Shown piece after piece: positions 1 through 10,699 of a stretch of DNA of 64,000 nucleotides. The DNA lies in the NCBI GenBank assembly GCA_016869215.1, contig VGEP01000005.1, positions 109,437-173,436 of the forward strand. The letters are read 5' to 3'. How positions within the stretch are numbered: the stretch's first letter is position 1; each line of letters opens with the position of its first letter. This stretch comes from Alphaproteobacteria bacterium. Lineage in GTDB: Bacteria > Pseudomonadota > Alphaproteobacteria > Rhizobiales > Xanthobacteraceae. The translations under genes were made by a program, and so were the position numbers. The notes beneath the pieces are model-generated. The model was not told the origin of the DNA and did not search any database. It saw nothing but the letters and a program-made list of their open reading frames with translations.

Positions 1-945
1 GCAGCGCTGCTTCTGTTCGCGGCCCCCGCTCCGTCGTCGGCGCAGAGCTACCCAGGCGGACAAATCCGCCTGATCGTGCCGGTGCCCGCGGGCGGCGTCA
101 CCGACACCATGGCGCGCATCGTGGCGCAGCGGCTCGGCGAGGCGCTGAACCAGAACGTCATCGTCGACAACCGGCCGGGCGGAAACTACTCGGTCGGCGT
201 GCAGGCAGTGGCACGCGCACCGGCCGACGGGCTGACGCTGCTGGTCGCGCCCGACTCGCCGATCACCGCCAACCCGCACCTGTTCGGCAAGCTCGCTTAC
301 GATCCGATCAAGGAGCTGACGCCGATCATCGTGCTGTGTCGCATCACGCCGATCGTGGTGGTGAACGAGGCCGTGCCGGCGAGAAGCATCAAGGAGCTGA
401 TCGCCCTCGCCAAGAAGGAACCCGGCAAGCTCAACTACGGCTCCTACGGCATCGGCAGCTATTCGCACCTGAGCATGGAGGACTTCAAGAAGCGCACCGG
501 GGCCGACATCGTGCACATCCCGTATCGCGGCGCGGCGCCGGCCTCCAGCGCACTGCTCGCCAACACCATCCAAATGCTGATCCTCAATCTCTCCAGCATC
601 GAGGCGCACGAGAAGGCCGGCAAGGTCCGCATCCTCGCCGCCGCGGGCGCAAAGCGCGCCGCCGCGCGGCCCGACCTGCCGACGGTCGCCGAAGCCGGCG
701 TGCCGGGCTTCTCGACCACCGCGTGGTTTGCGCTGTTCGGGCCCGCCAACATGGCGCCCGACCTCGTGACGAAGATTCATGCCGACGTCGCCAAGGCGCT
801 GGACGCGCCGCAGACCAGGGAGTTCTTCGTCAAGAACAGCTTCGAGCGTGTCGATGCCAATCCCGCGCAGTTCAAGGAGCTGATCGCACAGGACTCCAGG
901 CACTGGTCCGCCCTGATCAAGCAGGTCGGCGCGAAACTGGACTGA
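1..945 (+). CDS. Bug/TctC-family tripartite tricarboxylate transporter substrate-binding protein (5' truncated by window edge)
   Basis: Frame 1 is open from base 1 (AALLLFAAPAPSSAQSYPGGQIRLIVPVPAGGVTDTMARIVAQRL); typical Bug motifs 'NRPGG', 'HIPYRG', 'LPTVAEAGVPGF'. Confidence 0.9.
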   Translation, partial: AALLLFAAPAPSSAQSYPGGQIRLIVPVPAGGVTDTMARIVAQRLGEALNQNVIVDNRPGGNYSVGVQAVARAPADGLTLLVAPDSPITANPHLFGKLAYDPIKELTPIIVLCRITPIVVVNEAVPARSIKELIALAKKEPGKLNYGSYGIGSYSHLSMEDFKKRTGADIVHIPYRGAAPASSALLANTIQMLILNLSSIEAHEKAGKVRILAAAGAKRAAARPDLPTVAEAGVPGFSTTAWFALFGPANMAPDLVTKIHADVAKALDAPQTREFFVKNSFERVDANPAQFKELIAQDSRHWSALIKQVGAKLD

Positions 946-970
946 CAGCGGCGGGACCGGACGGGATACG

Positions 971-2362
971 ATGAGCGAAGCGGCAAGCTGCGACGTTGTC
1001 GTGATCGGCGCCGGCATCGCCGGGCTGACCGCGGCCAATCGCGCGACGCAGTTCGGCCTTCGCGCGATCGTCCTGGAAAAAAGCGCCGAGGAGCAATACC
1101 GCTCCAACTCTCGCTACACCTACGGCACGTTCCATATCCATTTCACCGGCGTCGAAGCGGACGAAGCCGAGCTGACGGCCAAGATCGAGACCGCGACCGA
1201 AGGCTTCGCCCGCAAGGACCTCGCCCGCGCCATCGCCAGGGACGGCCGCCGCCTGATGCAATGGCTGCGCGAGGACGGCGTCGGCCTTGTCAATCTCGGC
1301 ACCTACAACACCAACGTGCTGTCGCCGGCCTGGCGCATGGGCTTCGGCCTCACCTGGAAGGGCTACGCCGGCGACGTGGCGCTGCAGAAGCTTGAAGCGA
1401 ACCTCCGCGGCCGGCAGGGCCGCTTGTTGCGCGGTGCACGCGCCAGCACGATCAAGCGCGTGCCCGGCGGCATCGAAGTCGACACCGATGGCGGCAACCG
1501 ATTCCGCGCCGCGGCCGTCGTCATCGCCGACGGCGGCTTCCAGGCCAGCCTCGACCTGATCCGCGAGCACATCACGCCTGCCGCCGACAAACTGCTGCAG
1601 CGCAACGGCGGCACCGCAATGGGCGACGGGCTTCGAATGGCCAAGGCGCTCGGCGCCAAGATCGTCGGCCTCGAAAATTTTTACGGCCACCTGCACAGCC
1701 GCGACGCGATGAAGACCGACCGGCTGTGGCCACGGCCCTATGCCGACGAGCTTGCCGCTGCGGGCATCGTGGTCGACGAAAGCGGGCATCGCGTCGCCGA
1801 CGAAGGTTTCGGCGGCATCTGGCTCTCCAACGCCATCGCCCGCCTGCCCGACCCGCTCGCCACCTCCGCGATCTTCGACCAGGCGATCTGGGACGGCCCG
1901 CCCGGCACCGGTCACGTGCAGCCGCCAAACCCGCTGATGCTCGAAGCAGGCGCGACGGTTCACAAGGCCGGCACGATCGCCGAACTGGCGGCGGTCGCCG
2001 GCCTGCCCGCGGACCGTCTGCAGCGGACGGTCGATGCCTATAACGCCGCGCTCGACGCAGGCGCGTTGCAGAGCCTCACGCCGCCGCGCAGCGGCAAGAA
2101 CAGGCCCTGGCCGATCGGGACGCCGCCGTTCTACGCGCTGCCGCTCTGCGCCGCGATCACCAACACCATGGGCGGTATCGCCGTCGACGGCGACGGCCGC
2201 GTGCTCGACACGTCCGACAAGCCGATCCCCGGCCTGTTCGCGGCCGGCTCCACCATCGGCGGGCTGAACGGCGGGCCGCACGCGGGCTATGTCGGCGGCC
2301 TCATCAACACGGTCATCGGGCTGCGCGCCGCGGAAGCGATTGCGGCTGCCGTGGCAAAGTGA
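971..2362 (+). CDS. FAD-dependent oxidoreductase, fumarate reductase/succinate dehydrogenase flavoprotein family (tricarballylate dehydrogenase-like)
   Basis: N-terminal GAGIAGLTAANRA dinucleotide-binding motif; C-terminal 'TMGGIAVDGDGRVLDTSDKPIPGLFAAGSTIGGLNG'. Confidence 0.88.
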   Translation: MSEAASCDVVVIGAGIAGLTAANRATQFGLRAIVLEKSAEEQYRSNSRYTYGTFHIHFTGVEADEAELTAKIETATEGFARKDLARAIARDGRRLMQWLREDGVGLVNLGTYNTNVLSPAWRMGFGLTWKGYAGDVALQKLEANLRGRQGRLLRGARASTIKRVPGGIEVDTDGGNRFRAAAVVIADGGFQASLDLIREHITPAADKLLQRNGGTAMGDGLRMAKALGAKIVGLENFYGHLHSRDAMKTDRLWPRPYADELAAAGIVVDESGHRVADEGFGGIWLSNAIARLPDPLATSAIFDQAIWDGPPGTGHVQPPNPLMLEAGATVHKAGTIAELAAVAGLPADRLQRTVDAYNAALDAGALQSLTPPRSGKNRPWPIGTPPFYALPLCAAITNTMGGIAVDGDGRVLDTSDKPIPGLFAAGSTIGGLNGGPHAGYVGGLINTVIGLRAAEAIAAAVAK

Positions 2363-2446
2363 CGGTATTTGCGTTAGGTCAAGGCACCGCTCCCTGACCT
2401 CGGCGCGTATTGCCGTTGTATTGCTGCGTTCGGTATTGACGAAACA

Positions 2447-2797
2447 TTGGATGTCAGAATGACGAATCTGAAAGCATTTGCCCTGGGCCTCGGCCTTTCG
2501 CTCCTGTCGATACCGGTGCACGCTCAAGCCCCGCGCGCCCAGGCCCAACATGTCCCGGACGCCGGCCGCGGCGAACAACTGGCCAAGCGCTGGTGTGCCG
2601 GCTGCCATCTGGTTGCACCCGGCCAGCAGCGGACCATGGAGGCGCCGCCATTCGAAACCGTCGCGCGGTCGCAGACCTACACGCCGCAATCGCTGGCATT
2701 CTTCCTGCTCGATCCGCATCCCAAGATGCCGAATATGTCGCTGACGCGCGCGGAAGCCTCGGACCTCGCGGCCTACATCGTGTCGCTGCGGAAATAG
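2447..2797 (+). CDS. Small periplasmic c-type cytochrome
   Basis: Signal peptide, CAGCH haem-binding motif, downstream Met-containing 'MPNMSLTRAEASDLAAYI' typical of class I cytochrome c. Confidence 0.85.
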   Translation: MDVRMTNLKAFALGLGLSLLSIPVHAQAPRAQAQHVPDAGRGEQLAKRWCAGCHLVAPGQQRTMEAPPFETVARSQTYTPQSLAFFLLDPHPKMPNMSLTRAEASDLAAYIVSLRK

Positions 2798-2874
2798 CGG
2801 CGCTCCGCCGAGCCCGATGGCTTCTTGCGCCGCATGTTCGGGCGGCGCTATGATTCTGCGACAGGAGCCGCATC

Positions 2875-4239
2875 ATGCCGCGACCCAAAGGCCAGCTTCG
2901 CCTCGGCGCCTTCTTCAATCCGACCGGCCATCATGTCGCCTCGTGGCGGCACCCCGAAGCGCAGGCCGACGCCGGCATCAACTTCAAGCACTATGCCGAG
3001 ATCGCGCAGACCGCCGAACGCGCCAAGTTCGACATGGTGTTCCTCGCCGACAATGTCTGCGTGCGCGAAGCGAACATGGAGGCGCTGTCGCGGTCGGCGC
3101 AGTACATCGCCAATTTCGAGCCGATCACGCTGATCTCGGCGCTCGCCGCGGTGACAAGCCGCATCGGTCTCACCTGCACGGCGTCGACCAGCTACAACGA
3201 ACCGTTCCATGTGGCGCGCAAATTCGCGTCGATCGACCACATCAGCGGCGGCCGCGCCGGCTGGAACCTGGTCACGTCGGGCATGGCGGCGGAAGCTTAC
3301 AATTTCGGCCGCGACGCGCACTACGGCCACGCCGAGCGCTATAAGCGCGCCAACGAGTTCGCCGAGGTCGTCACCGCGCTGTGGGATTCCTGGGACGACG
3401 ATGCGTTCCCGCGCGACAAGGAGTCGGGCCTTTTCTTCAAGCCCGAGGGCATGCATCACCTCAATCACAAGGGCCAGCATTTCAAGGTTCGCGGCCCGCT
3501 CAACATCCCGCGCCCGCCGCAGGGCCGGCCGGTGATCGTGCAGGCCGGCACGTCGGACGACGGCATGGACGTCGCCGCGCGCTTCGCCGAGGTGATCTTC
3601 AGCGCCAATCTGACGATGGACACCTGCCAAACGTACTTCAAGGAGGTGAAGACGCGCGCGCAGGACAAGTTCGGGCGCAACCCGGACCATCTGAAGGTCA
3701 TGCCAGGCCTGAGCTGCTACGTCGGCCGCACCGAGGCTGAGGCCAAAGAAAAGTACGACTATCAGAATTCGCTGATGCACCCGATCGTGGCGCGCGAAAT
3801 CCTCTCGACCGTGCTGGGCGGCGTCGATCTCACACCCTACGACTTCGACGGCCCGCTGCCGGACAATCTGCCGATGTCGAATTCGAGCCAGAGCACGTTC
3901 AAATACGTCACCGATCTGGCCAAGAAGGACGGGCTCTCCATGCGCCAGATCGCCCAGGTGGTCGCAGGCGCGCGCGCCAAACTGGTCATGGTCGGCACGC
4001 CGGAGAGCCTCGCCGACCGCATGGAGCAATGGTACGTCGAGGAGGCCGCCGACGGCTTCAACATCATGCCGCCTTACCTGCCGGGCGGGCTCGACGATTT
4101 CGTCACGATGGTGATTCCGGAATTGCAGCGCCGCGGACTGTTTCGCACGGAATACACCGGCCGCACCCTGCGCGATCACCTCGGCCTGCCGCGCCCGCCG
4201 AGCCGTTACGCGGCCCGCAGCGACGCGGCGGCGGAGTAA
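2875..4239 (+). CDS. LLM-class flavin-dependent monooxygenase (NtaA/SnaA/DszA family)
   Basis: Motifs 'LGAFFNPTGHHVASWRHPEA', 'DHISGGRAGWNLVTS', 'GRPVIVQAGTSDDG'. Confidence 0.9.
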   Translation: MPRPKGQLRLGAFFNPTGHHVASWRHPEAQADAGINFKHYAEIAQTAERAKFDMVFLADNVCVREANMEALSRSAQYIANFEPITLISALAAVTSRIGLTCTASTSYNEPFHVARKFASIDHISGGRAGWNLVTSGMAAEAYNFGRDAHYGHAERYKRANEFAEVVTALWDSWDDDAFPRDKESGLFFKPEGMHHLNHKGQHFKVRGPLNIPRPPQGRPVIVQAGTSDDGMDVAARFAEVIFSANLTMDTCQTYFKEVKTRAQDKFGRNPDHLKVMPGLSCYVGRTEAEAKEKYDYQNSLMHPIVAREILSTVLGGVDLTPYDFDGPLPDNLPMSNSSQSTFKYVTDLAKKDGLSMRQIAQVVAGARAKLVMVGTPESLADRMEQWYVEEAADGFNIMPPYLPGGLDDFVTMVIPELQRRGLFRTEYTGRTLRDHLGLPRPPSRYAARSDAAAE

Positions 4240-4249
4240 CCGGCGCTCC

Positions 4250-4723
4250 ATGGCCGACACGCCGCTGATCCTGCCTGCGCTCGGCGCCGCCTATGCTGCG
4301 CTCGCGCCGTGGGTCGAGGCACTGCTGCGCTTCATCGTCGGCATGGCCATGGTGCCGCACGGCATCCGCATGACCATGGGCCGGTTCAAGAACACCGGCG
4401 GGCCGCCCGGCACGCTCGACTCGGTCGTCCAGATGTACGACCGCAAGGGCTACCGGCCTGGCCGGTTCTGGGCCTATTGCACGGTTCTGACGCAGTTCGT
4501 CGCCGCGCCCTGCGTCGCGCTCGGCCTGCTCACGCGCCCGATGGCGCTGCCGCTGTTCGTGCTGCTGGTGCTGTCGGCCTACGATCATTGGAAATACGAC
4601 GGCTACTTCTGGAACAAGTCGGGCGTCGAATATCCCGCGATGTGGGCGGCGGGCGTCCTGTATTTCCTGGTCAACGGCGGCGGCGCGATTTCGCTCGACC
4701 GTCTGATCGGATTCGAGTTCTGA
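4250..4723 (+). CDS. DoxX-family membrane protein
   Basis: Four hydrophobic segments; 'LRFIVGMAMVPHGIRMTMGRF ... GLLTRPMALPLFVLL' pattern. Confidence 0.75.
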   Translation: MADTPLILPALGAAYAALAPWVEALLRFIVGMAMVPHGIRMTMGRFKNTGGPPGTLDSVVQMYDRKGYRPGRFWAYCTVLTQFVAAPCVALGLLTRPMALPLFVLLVLSAYDHWKYDGYFWNKSGVEYPAMWAAGVLYFLVNGGGAISLDRLIGFEF

Positions 4724-4763
4724 CGCCGGCGCACGCATCGCACGGCGCCGTGAGGGAGGACCC

Positions 4764-5519
4764 ATGCCGAACGCACTCGCCCAGGCGAAACTCGATCTCG
4801 CCATCGCCAACCGCATCGTGTCGCTCGAAGGCATCATCGACGCCTTCGGCCATGTCAGCATGCGGCATCCGGCGAATCCGAACCGCTATCTCATTTCGCG
4901 CTCGCGCTCGCCGGAGCTGGTCGAGCCCGGAGACATCTACGAGTACACGCTCGATTCCGAGCCGGTGAAGCCGCTGCCCAAGGGCGTGCGCGGCTACGGC
5001 GAGATCGTCATCCACGGCGAGATCTACAAGGCGAGGCCGGACGTGAACGCGGTCGCGCATCACCACGGCATGGCCTTCCTGCCGTTCTGTAACTCGGGCG
5101 AAGAGCTGAAGCCGCTCTATCACATGGGCGCGCAGATCGGCGAAAAGGTGCCGTTCTGGGACAGCCGCGACGACTTCGGCGACACCAACCTGCTGGTGCT
5201 GAAGCCCGAAGAAGGCCGCTCGCTTGCCAAGGCGCTCGGCCCGCACTGGCTCGTGCTGCTGCGCCGCCACGGCGCGACGGTCGCGGGCAAGACGCTCACC
5301 GAACTCGTGTTCCGCACCATCTACAGCTACCGCAACGCCGAGCTGCAACTGATGACCATGGCGCAGGGTTGGCGCGTCAGCCCGTTGACGCCGGGCGAGC
5401 AGAAGCTCGCATGGCAGCGCAACCTCGAACCCCGTCCGCAGGCGCGCGCCTGGGAATACTGGTGCACGCGGCTGAAGAAGGCCGGCGAATACCCGCGCGC
5501 GGCACGCAAGCGCCGATGA
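4764..5519 (+). CDS. Class II aldolase/adducin family protein
   Basis: 'DAFGHVSMRHP', 'EIVIHGEIYKARPDVNAVAHHHG' metal-binding His motif. Confidence 0.88.
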   Translation: MPNALAQAKLDLAIANRIVSLEGIIDAFGHVSMRHPANPNRYLISRSRSPELVEPGDIYEYTLDSEPVKPLPKGVRGYGEIVIHGEIYKARPDVNAVAHHHGMAFLPFCNSGEELKPLYHMGAQIGEKVPFWDSRDDFGDTNLLVLKPEEGRSLAKALGPHWLVLLRRHGATVAGKTLTELVFRTIYSYRNAELQLMTMAQGWRVSPLTPGEQKLAWQRNLEPRPQARAWEYWCTRLKKAGEYPRAARKRR

Positions 5520-5675
5520 GTATCGATGAGTTACCCATTGGTATAGGGCGATAGATTAGCAGGCACGTTTCTTCGCAATCATTTTCGCACATGAAGCGCC
5601 GCGTTTGCGGCACACCGGGAACCAGCCCGGGCACTCCGGCGTTGAACATGCCGTCCGCCAAATTCGGGGAACGCT

Positions 5676-7493
5676 ATGCGCGACATGCCGTTTCTGCGTC
5701 TGCTCGCCGCCGGGGCGCTGGCACTGAGCCCGCCCGCTGCCGTATTCGGCCAGAATGCCCCCGCAGCACGGGAACCCGCCGTCTCAATCGCGCCGCAAAC
5801 AGCTTCCGATAGCAATGCGCTGGTGTTTTCAACCGACACACAATTGGCAAGGCCGATGGTGCCCGCCGAGGATGTTGCGGTTGCGGAACAATTGCAGAGC
5901 CTCATCGAAACCGAGCTCGCACGCCACGTGCGGCATGAGGCGGACCGCGCTGGCATCGAGGCGTTCTATCGCAGCCGCGGATTCGCGCCGATCTGGGTCT
6001 CAAAAAACGCGCCTGCCCCGCGCGCCCGGGACGCGATGGACCATCTGAAAAGTGTGACGGCCGACGGCCTCGACCCCAGCGACTATCCGGCGCCGTATTT
6101 CAATGACCGCAGCCCTTACGGTCTGGCGGCGGATGAACTGTTCCTGACCAATACGATGTTGACGTTCGCGCGGCATGCATCCACGGGCCGCGTGGCGTTC
6201 ACCCGCGTCAGCGCCTCGGTCTATTACGACCTGAAACGGCCCGGCGCCGTGGAGGTTCTGACAAGGCTTTCGGCCGCCACAGACATCCGCGCGGCGCTTG
6301 ACGATTTCCATCCGCCGCACGCCGGCTACAAGGCGCTCAAGGCCGAGTTGGCCGCCGAACGCGCGCGCTCCGGCGAGGCCGGCAATCCGGCGCGCATTGC
6401 CGATGGACCGCTGCTGCGGCCCGGCGCGGATGACAACCGCGTTCCACTGCTGCGGCAGCGGCTCGGCCTCGCGGCCAACGGATCGCAGACCTATGACGAC
6501 GAGCTTCAGGGCGCAGTGAAGGCGTTCCAGGACGGCAATGGCCTCAGCCCGGACGGCATCGTCGGCGCCGCTACCCTCGCCCGGCTCAACGGCGAGACGC
6601 GCGAAGGCCGCGCCGACGTCATCCTCGCCAACATGGAGCGCTGGCGCTGGATGCCGCGCGATCTCGGCGAGTCGCACGTGATCGTGAACGTGCCGGATTA
6701 TTCGCTCAAGGTCGTCGGCCGCGGCACGGCGGCATGGTCGACGAGGATCGTGGTCGGCAAGCCTGGAACGCAGGCGACGCCGCTGTTCACCGAGACGATG
6801 AAATTCATCACGGTCAATCCGACCTGGAACGTGCCGCCATCGATCATCCGCAACGAATACCTGCCCGCTCTGCAGCGCGACCCGAATGCGCTGGCGCGCA
6901 TCGGGCTGCGCATGGGTCGCAACGCCGACGGCTCGTTCCGGGTTTATCAGCCGCCGGGCAGCCGCAACGCGCTCGGCCGCATCCGCTTCAATTTCCCGAA
7001 CAGATTCCTGGTGTTCCAGCATGACACGCCCGACAAGCACCTGTTCGAGAAGAGCGAGCGCGCCTTCAGCCACGGTTGCATGCGGGTGCAGTCGCCGGAG
7101 AAATACGCCAAGGCGCTGCTGTCGATTTCGCAGCCGCAGGACGGCTACACCGTCGAGCGCATCGAAAGCCTGTACGGCGCGAACGAACACACCATCCAGT
7201 TAGCCAACCCAATCCCCGTCCACATGACGTACCAGACGGCGTTCGTCGACGACAATGGACAGCTCCAGATCAGGCGCGACATCTACGGCCACGACAAGGC
7301 AATCGCGGACATCCTGCGCAACGAACGCGCCGTCGCGGACGTGCCCGTGCCGCGCGATTACCATTCAAGCAGCAAGCCGGTGATGGCGTCGACTCCACAG
7401 GACGATTCGTTCCGCGATCCCTTGGCCAGCTTCGCCCGCGGCCCGGCGTTCGGACGCCAGCGCGCGTCCGATCGCCACACCAACAATTGGTAA
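5676..7493 (+). CDS. L,D-transpeptidase (YcbB-like) with peptidoglycan-binding domain
   Basis: PG-binding repeat 'LLRQRLGL...AVKAFQDGNGLSPDGIVGAATLARLN' and YkuD catalytic 'FSHGCMRVQ'. Confidence 0.9.
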   Translation: MRDMPFLRLLAAGALALSPPAAVFGQNAPAAREPAVSIAPQTASDSNALVFSTDTQLARPMVPAEDVAVAEQLQSLIETELARHVRHEADRAGIEAFYRSRGFAPIWVSKNAPAPRARDAMDHLKSVTADGLDPSDYPAPYFNDRSPYGLAADELFLTNTMLTFARHASTGRVAFTRVSASVYYDLKRPGAVEVLTRLSAATDIRAALDDFHPPHAGYKALKAELAAERARSGEAGNPARIADGPLLRPGADDNRVPLLRQRLGLAANGSQTYDDELQGAVKAFQDGNGLSPDGIVGAATLARLNGETREGRADVILANMERWRWMPRDLGESHVIVNVPDYSLKVVGRGTAAWSTRIVVGKPGTQATPLFTETMKFITVNPTWNVPPSIIRNEYLPALQRDPNALARIGLRMGRNADGSFRVYQPPGSRNALGRIRFNFPNRFLVFQHDTPDKHLFEKSERAFSHGCMRVQSPEKYAKALLSISQPQDGYTVERIESLYGANEHTIQLANPIPVHMTYQTAFVDDNGQLQIRRDIYGHDKAIADILRNERAVADVPVPRDYHSSSKPVMASTPQDDSFRDPLASFARGPAFGRQRASDRHTNNW

Positions 7494-7541
7494 CCGATAG
7501 ATCGCCAGCCGAGCGCGGCCACGCCCCGCTTCACGCCGGAA

Positions 7542-9038
7542 TCATTTCGGTTTCGCCAGGTTGATGTTGATGTTCTTTTCCTGGGTGAAGGAAATCAGTT
7601 CCTCCAGGCATTCCTCGCGGCCGATTCCCGATTGCTTGACGCCGCCGAACGGCGTGCCGATGAAGTGCTTGGAGATGTCGTTGATCCACACGAAGCCCGC
7701 CTCGACATTGGCCGCAGCGCGGTGGGCGGTCGTTAGATCGTTGGTCCAGATCGAGGCCGTGAGCCCGTATTCGACCGAATTGACCTGCTCGAACATCGCC
7801 GTCTCGTCGCTCCACTTCACGACGCCGACCACCGGACCGAAAATCTCCTCCTTGAAGATGCGCATCGATGGCTTCACGTCGGCGAACACCGTCGGCTCGA
7901 TGTAGAGCCCCTTCGCCAGCACCGGGTCCGACGGCCGCCCGCCGCCGTTGACCAGCCGCGCGCCTTCGCTCTTGGCCGAGTCGATGTACATCATCACGCG
8001 GTCGAACTGGGTCTTGGAGATGATCGCGCCCATGGTGGTTGCCGGATCGGTCGGAATGCCCGGTTTCCAGTGCTGGATGCGCACCTTCACCCGCTCCAGA
8101 ACCGCGTCGTAGATTTTCTCGTGGATGAAGGCGCGGCTGGTCGAGCCGCAGGACTGGCCGCACCAGGTGAAGTTCATGCCGCCGACCACGCCGCCCGCGA
8201 CCGCGTCCGGATCGGCGTCGGGATAGGCGATCAGCGCATTCTTGCCGCCGAGTTCCAGCAGCACGCCCTTGAGCGTGTCTGCCGCGGCGCGCATCACGGC
8301 TTTGCCGGTGGGGACGCTGCCGATCAGCGCGATCTTGGCGACATCGGGATGGCTTGCGAGCGCAGCCCCTGCCTCCTTGCCCCCTGGCACCAGGTTGAAC
8401 ACGCCGGGCGGCAGCAGGCCGTCGATCAGCTCGGCGAGGCGCAACGACGACAGCGGCGCCTGCTCCGGCGGCTTCATGACGATGGTGTTGCCGGCGGCGA
8501 GCGGCGCCGCGGCCTTGCCCGCGATGAACATGAAGGGATGGTTGAACGGCACGATGCGGCCGACGACGCCCAAAGGCTCGCGCACCGAAAAATTGATGCG
8601 ATCCGGCCCCATCGGAATCGACGCGCCCTTCATCTCGGTCACCAGACCCGCGAAAAAGTCGATCTGCGCCGCAGCGATCGTGGCGTCCATGATCATTTCG
8701 GCGATCGGGTTTCCGCAGTCGGCGGAGTCGATCATGGCAAGCTCGCCGGCGTTTTCGCGCAGCACGCGGGCGATTTCCTTGAGCATCTTGGCGCGCTCCA
8801 GCGGCGGAATGCGTTTCCATTCCTTGAACGCGGCCTTCGCCGCCTTCACCGCGGCGTCGATGTCCTCCGCGCCCGCGTCGGCGGCCTTGCCGAGCGACTC
8901 GCCGGTGCCCGGATTGACTTGCTCGGAGAAGCGGCCGGCCTTCGGCGCGTGCCACTTGCCGCCGTAGTAGGCGCCGCGTTGCGCCGGCAGGTTGAGCTTG
9001 ATCGAGGCGAGCGAATTCGGGGGCACGGGCGTATTCAT
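7542..9038 (-). CDS. NAD(P)-dependent aldehyde dehydrogenase family protein
   Basis: Catalytic 'LELGGKN' and 'FTWCGQSCGS', C-terminal 'PFGGVKQSGIGREECLEEL'. Confidence 0.92.
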   Translation of the reverse strand: MNTPVPPNSLASIKLNLPAQRGAYYGGKWHAPKAGRFSEQVNPGTGESLGKAADAGAEDIDAAVKAAKAAFKEWKRIPPLERAKMLKEIARVLRENAGELAMIDSADCGNPIAEMIMDATIAAAQIDFFAGLVTEMKGASIPMGPDRINFSVREPLGVVGRIVPFNHPFMFIAGKAAAPLAAGNTIVMKPPEQAPLSSLRLAELIDGLLPPGVFNLVPGGKEAGAALASHPDVAKIALIGSVPTGKAVMRAAADTLKGVLLELGGKNALIAYPDADPDAVAGGVVGGMNFTWCGQSCGSTSRAFIHEKIYDAVLERVKVRIQHWKPGIPTDPATTMGAIISKTQFDRVMMYIDSAKSEGARLVNGGGRPSDPVLAKGLYIEPTVFADVKPSMRIFKEEIFGPVVGVVKWSDETAMFEQVNSVEYGLTASIWTNDLTTAHRAAANVEAGFVWINDISKHFIGTPFGGVKQSGIGREECLEELISFTQEKNININLAKPK

Positions 9039-9116
9039 GGCGGATCACTCCCTGACGCGTTGTCCGGCTGTCGCCGCTCTCCCGCTTCGGCGGGGGCCTG
9101 ATGCAACTGGAAAAGT

Positions 9117-9932
9117 CTATCCCCTGCTTGCCCGTCCGACCAGCGCGTTCGCCCCGATGGCGACCACGAACAGGACGATCAAGAGCGAGTACATGCGCGG
9201 CATGTCGAAGGTGTTGTAGGCGTCGATGATCAGGAAGCCGACGCCGCGGTTGGACAGCTTGGTCTCCGCCAGCAATGTACCGATCACGGCGACTCCGAGA
9301 CCGAGCCGCACGCCGTTCACGATCGGCTGGCGCATCGCGGGCAGATAGATTTTCGTCACCATCTGCCAGGTGTTGAGCCGGAAACTGCGCCCGACACGGA
9401 TCAGCACGCTCTCGATCTGCCGCATGCCGGCGGCGGCGCTCAGCACGATCGGGAAGAAGCAGGAGATCGTGCCCATCGCGACCTTCGAGCCCGGCCCGAC
9501 CCCGAACCACATGATCATCAGCGGGAAGAAGATGATTTTCGGCGTCGGCCCGAGATAATAGAGGAAGCGCTCGAACGCCTTGCTCAGGAACGGATTGGCG
9601 CCGAGCGCGAGCCCGACCGCAAGGCCCGAGAAGCCGCCGATCGTCATACCGGCGCCGACCTCGGCCATCGTAATCCAGAGGTGCCGGTAGAAATCGGGCA
9701 CCCAGAGCGTCGTGATTCCGACCTCCCATTGGAAGTCCGGGACGGCCAGGAGCTCAAACAGCGACCGGCCAATGGTGAGAAGCGAGGGCACCACGTCGCG
9801 GAACAGCAGGCCCGACGCCGCGGCCGCCTCCCAGATTCCGAGCAACCCGGCCAGCAGCGCGATGCGCAGCAGCAGGACCTGCCGGCGCAGCGTCATGCCG
9901 CCCGTTCGCGCCGGCGCGCCGCTCGCGGTCAT
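9117..9932 (-). CDS. ABC transporter permease (NitT/TauT/SsuC type)
   Basis: Hydrophobic; BPD inner-membrane pattern 'GRSFRLNTWQMVTKIYLPAMRQPIVNGVRLGLGVA'. ORF extends to 10007; start set at the Met at 9932, giving an ATGA overlap with the upstream permease. Confidence 0.85.
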   Translation of the reverse strand: MTASGAPARTGGMTLRRQVLLLRIALLAGLLGIWEAAAASGLLFRDVVPSLLTIGRSLFELLAVPDFQWEVGITTLWVPDFYRHLWITMAEVGAGMTIGGFSGLAVGLALGANPFLSKAFERFLYYLGPTPKIIFFPLMIMWFGVGPGSKVAMGTISCFFPIVLSAAAGMRQIESVLIRVGRSFRLNTWQMVTKIYLPAMRQPIVNGVRLGLGVAVIGTLLAETKLSNRGVGFLIIDAYNTFDMPRMYSLLIVLFVVAIGANALVGRASRG

Positions 9933-10699
9933 GTGCCCGGCCGCAGCCATCGCTCGATCCGTTCGGTTGCCATGAAGAACACGACGCTGACCAGGATCAC
10001 AAAGCAAATCGCGGCGAAGGTGCCGGGCAGGTCGTAGCGCTCGGACAGTTCGTTGACGAGCTGGCCGAGCCCGCCGAAGTTGATCAGAAACTCGACGCCG
10101 ACGATGTTGATCAGCGCGAAGATCATGCCGAGCCGCACACCGACGAAGATCGTCGGCAGCGCGGAGGGGAACAGGATTTTCCAGTAGAGCTGCGAGGGCG
10201 TCAGGTTGAAGCTGCGCCCGACGTTGATCAGCACCGCGCGCGTGCCGGACAGTCCTTCCAGCGTCTTCAGCACCACCGGCGGCAGGGCCGCGACGAAGCC
10301 GATCATGATCACGGTCCAGACGCTGCGGCCGAACAGCACCAGGAACAGCGGATACATCAGCACCAGCGGCGCCGACGCCATGGCCGCGACCCAGGTCTCG
10401 GTCGCAAGCCGGAGCAGCCGCAGCCGGTGCAGCAGCACGCCGAGGCCGATGCCGGTCACGGCGAGCATCAGGCTCGCCGCCAGCGCCTCGCCGCAGGTGA
10501 CGAAGAAACGCGACAGCACGTTCTCGTCGGCAATGATGCGGCCGAAGCTTGTTACAATCTCAGAGGGTTTTGGGACGATGAACGGATTGATCTTGCCGCT
10601 CGCCACCAGAATTTCAATCAGCACGAAGAATGCCAGCAGGCAAGCGATGCCGAATAGCACCGGAATGACATCGTTCCGCCGCAGCCATTGCGCGCTCAT
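9929..10699 (-). CDS. ABC transporter permease (NitT/TauT/SsuC type)
   Basis: Hydrophobic; 'VGRSFNLTPSQLYWKILFPSALPTIFVGVRLGM'. Confidence 0.87.
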   Translation of the reverse strand: MSAQWLRRNDVIPVLFGIACLLAFFVLIEILVASGKINPFIVPKPSEIVTSFGRIIADENVLSRFFVTCGEALAASLMLAVTGIGLGVLLHRLRLLRLATETWVAAMASAPLVLMYPLFLVLFGRSVWTVIMIGFVAALPPVVLKTLEGLSGTRAVLINVGRSFNLTPSQLYWKILFPSALPTIFVGVRLGMIFALINIVGVEFLINFGGLGQLVNELSERYDLPGTFAAICFVILVSVVFFMATERIERWLRPGT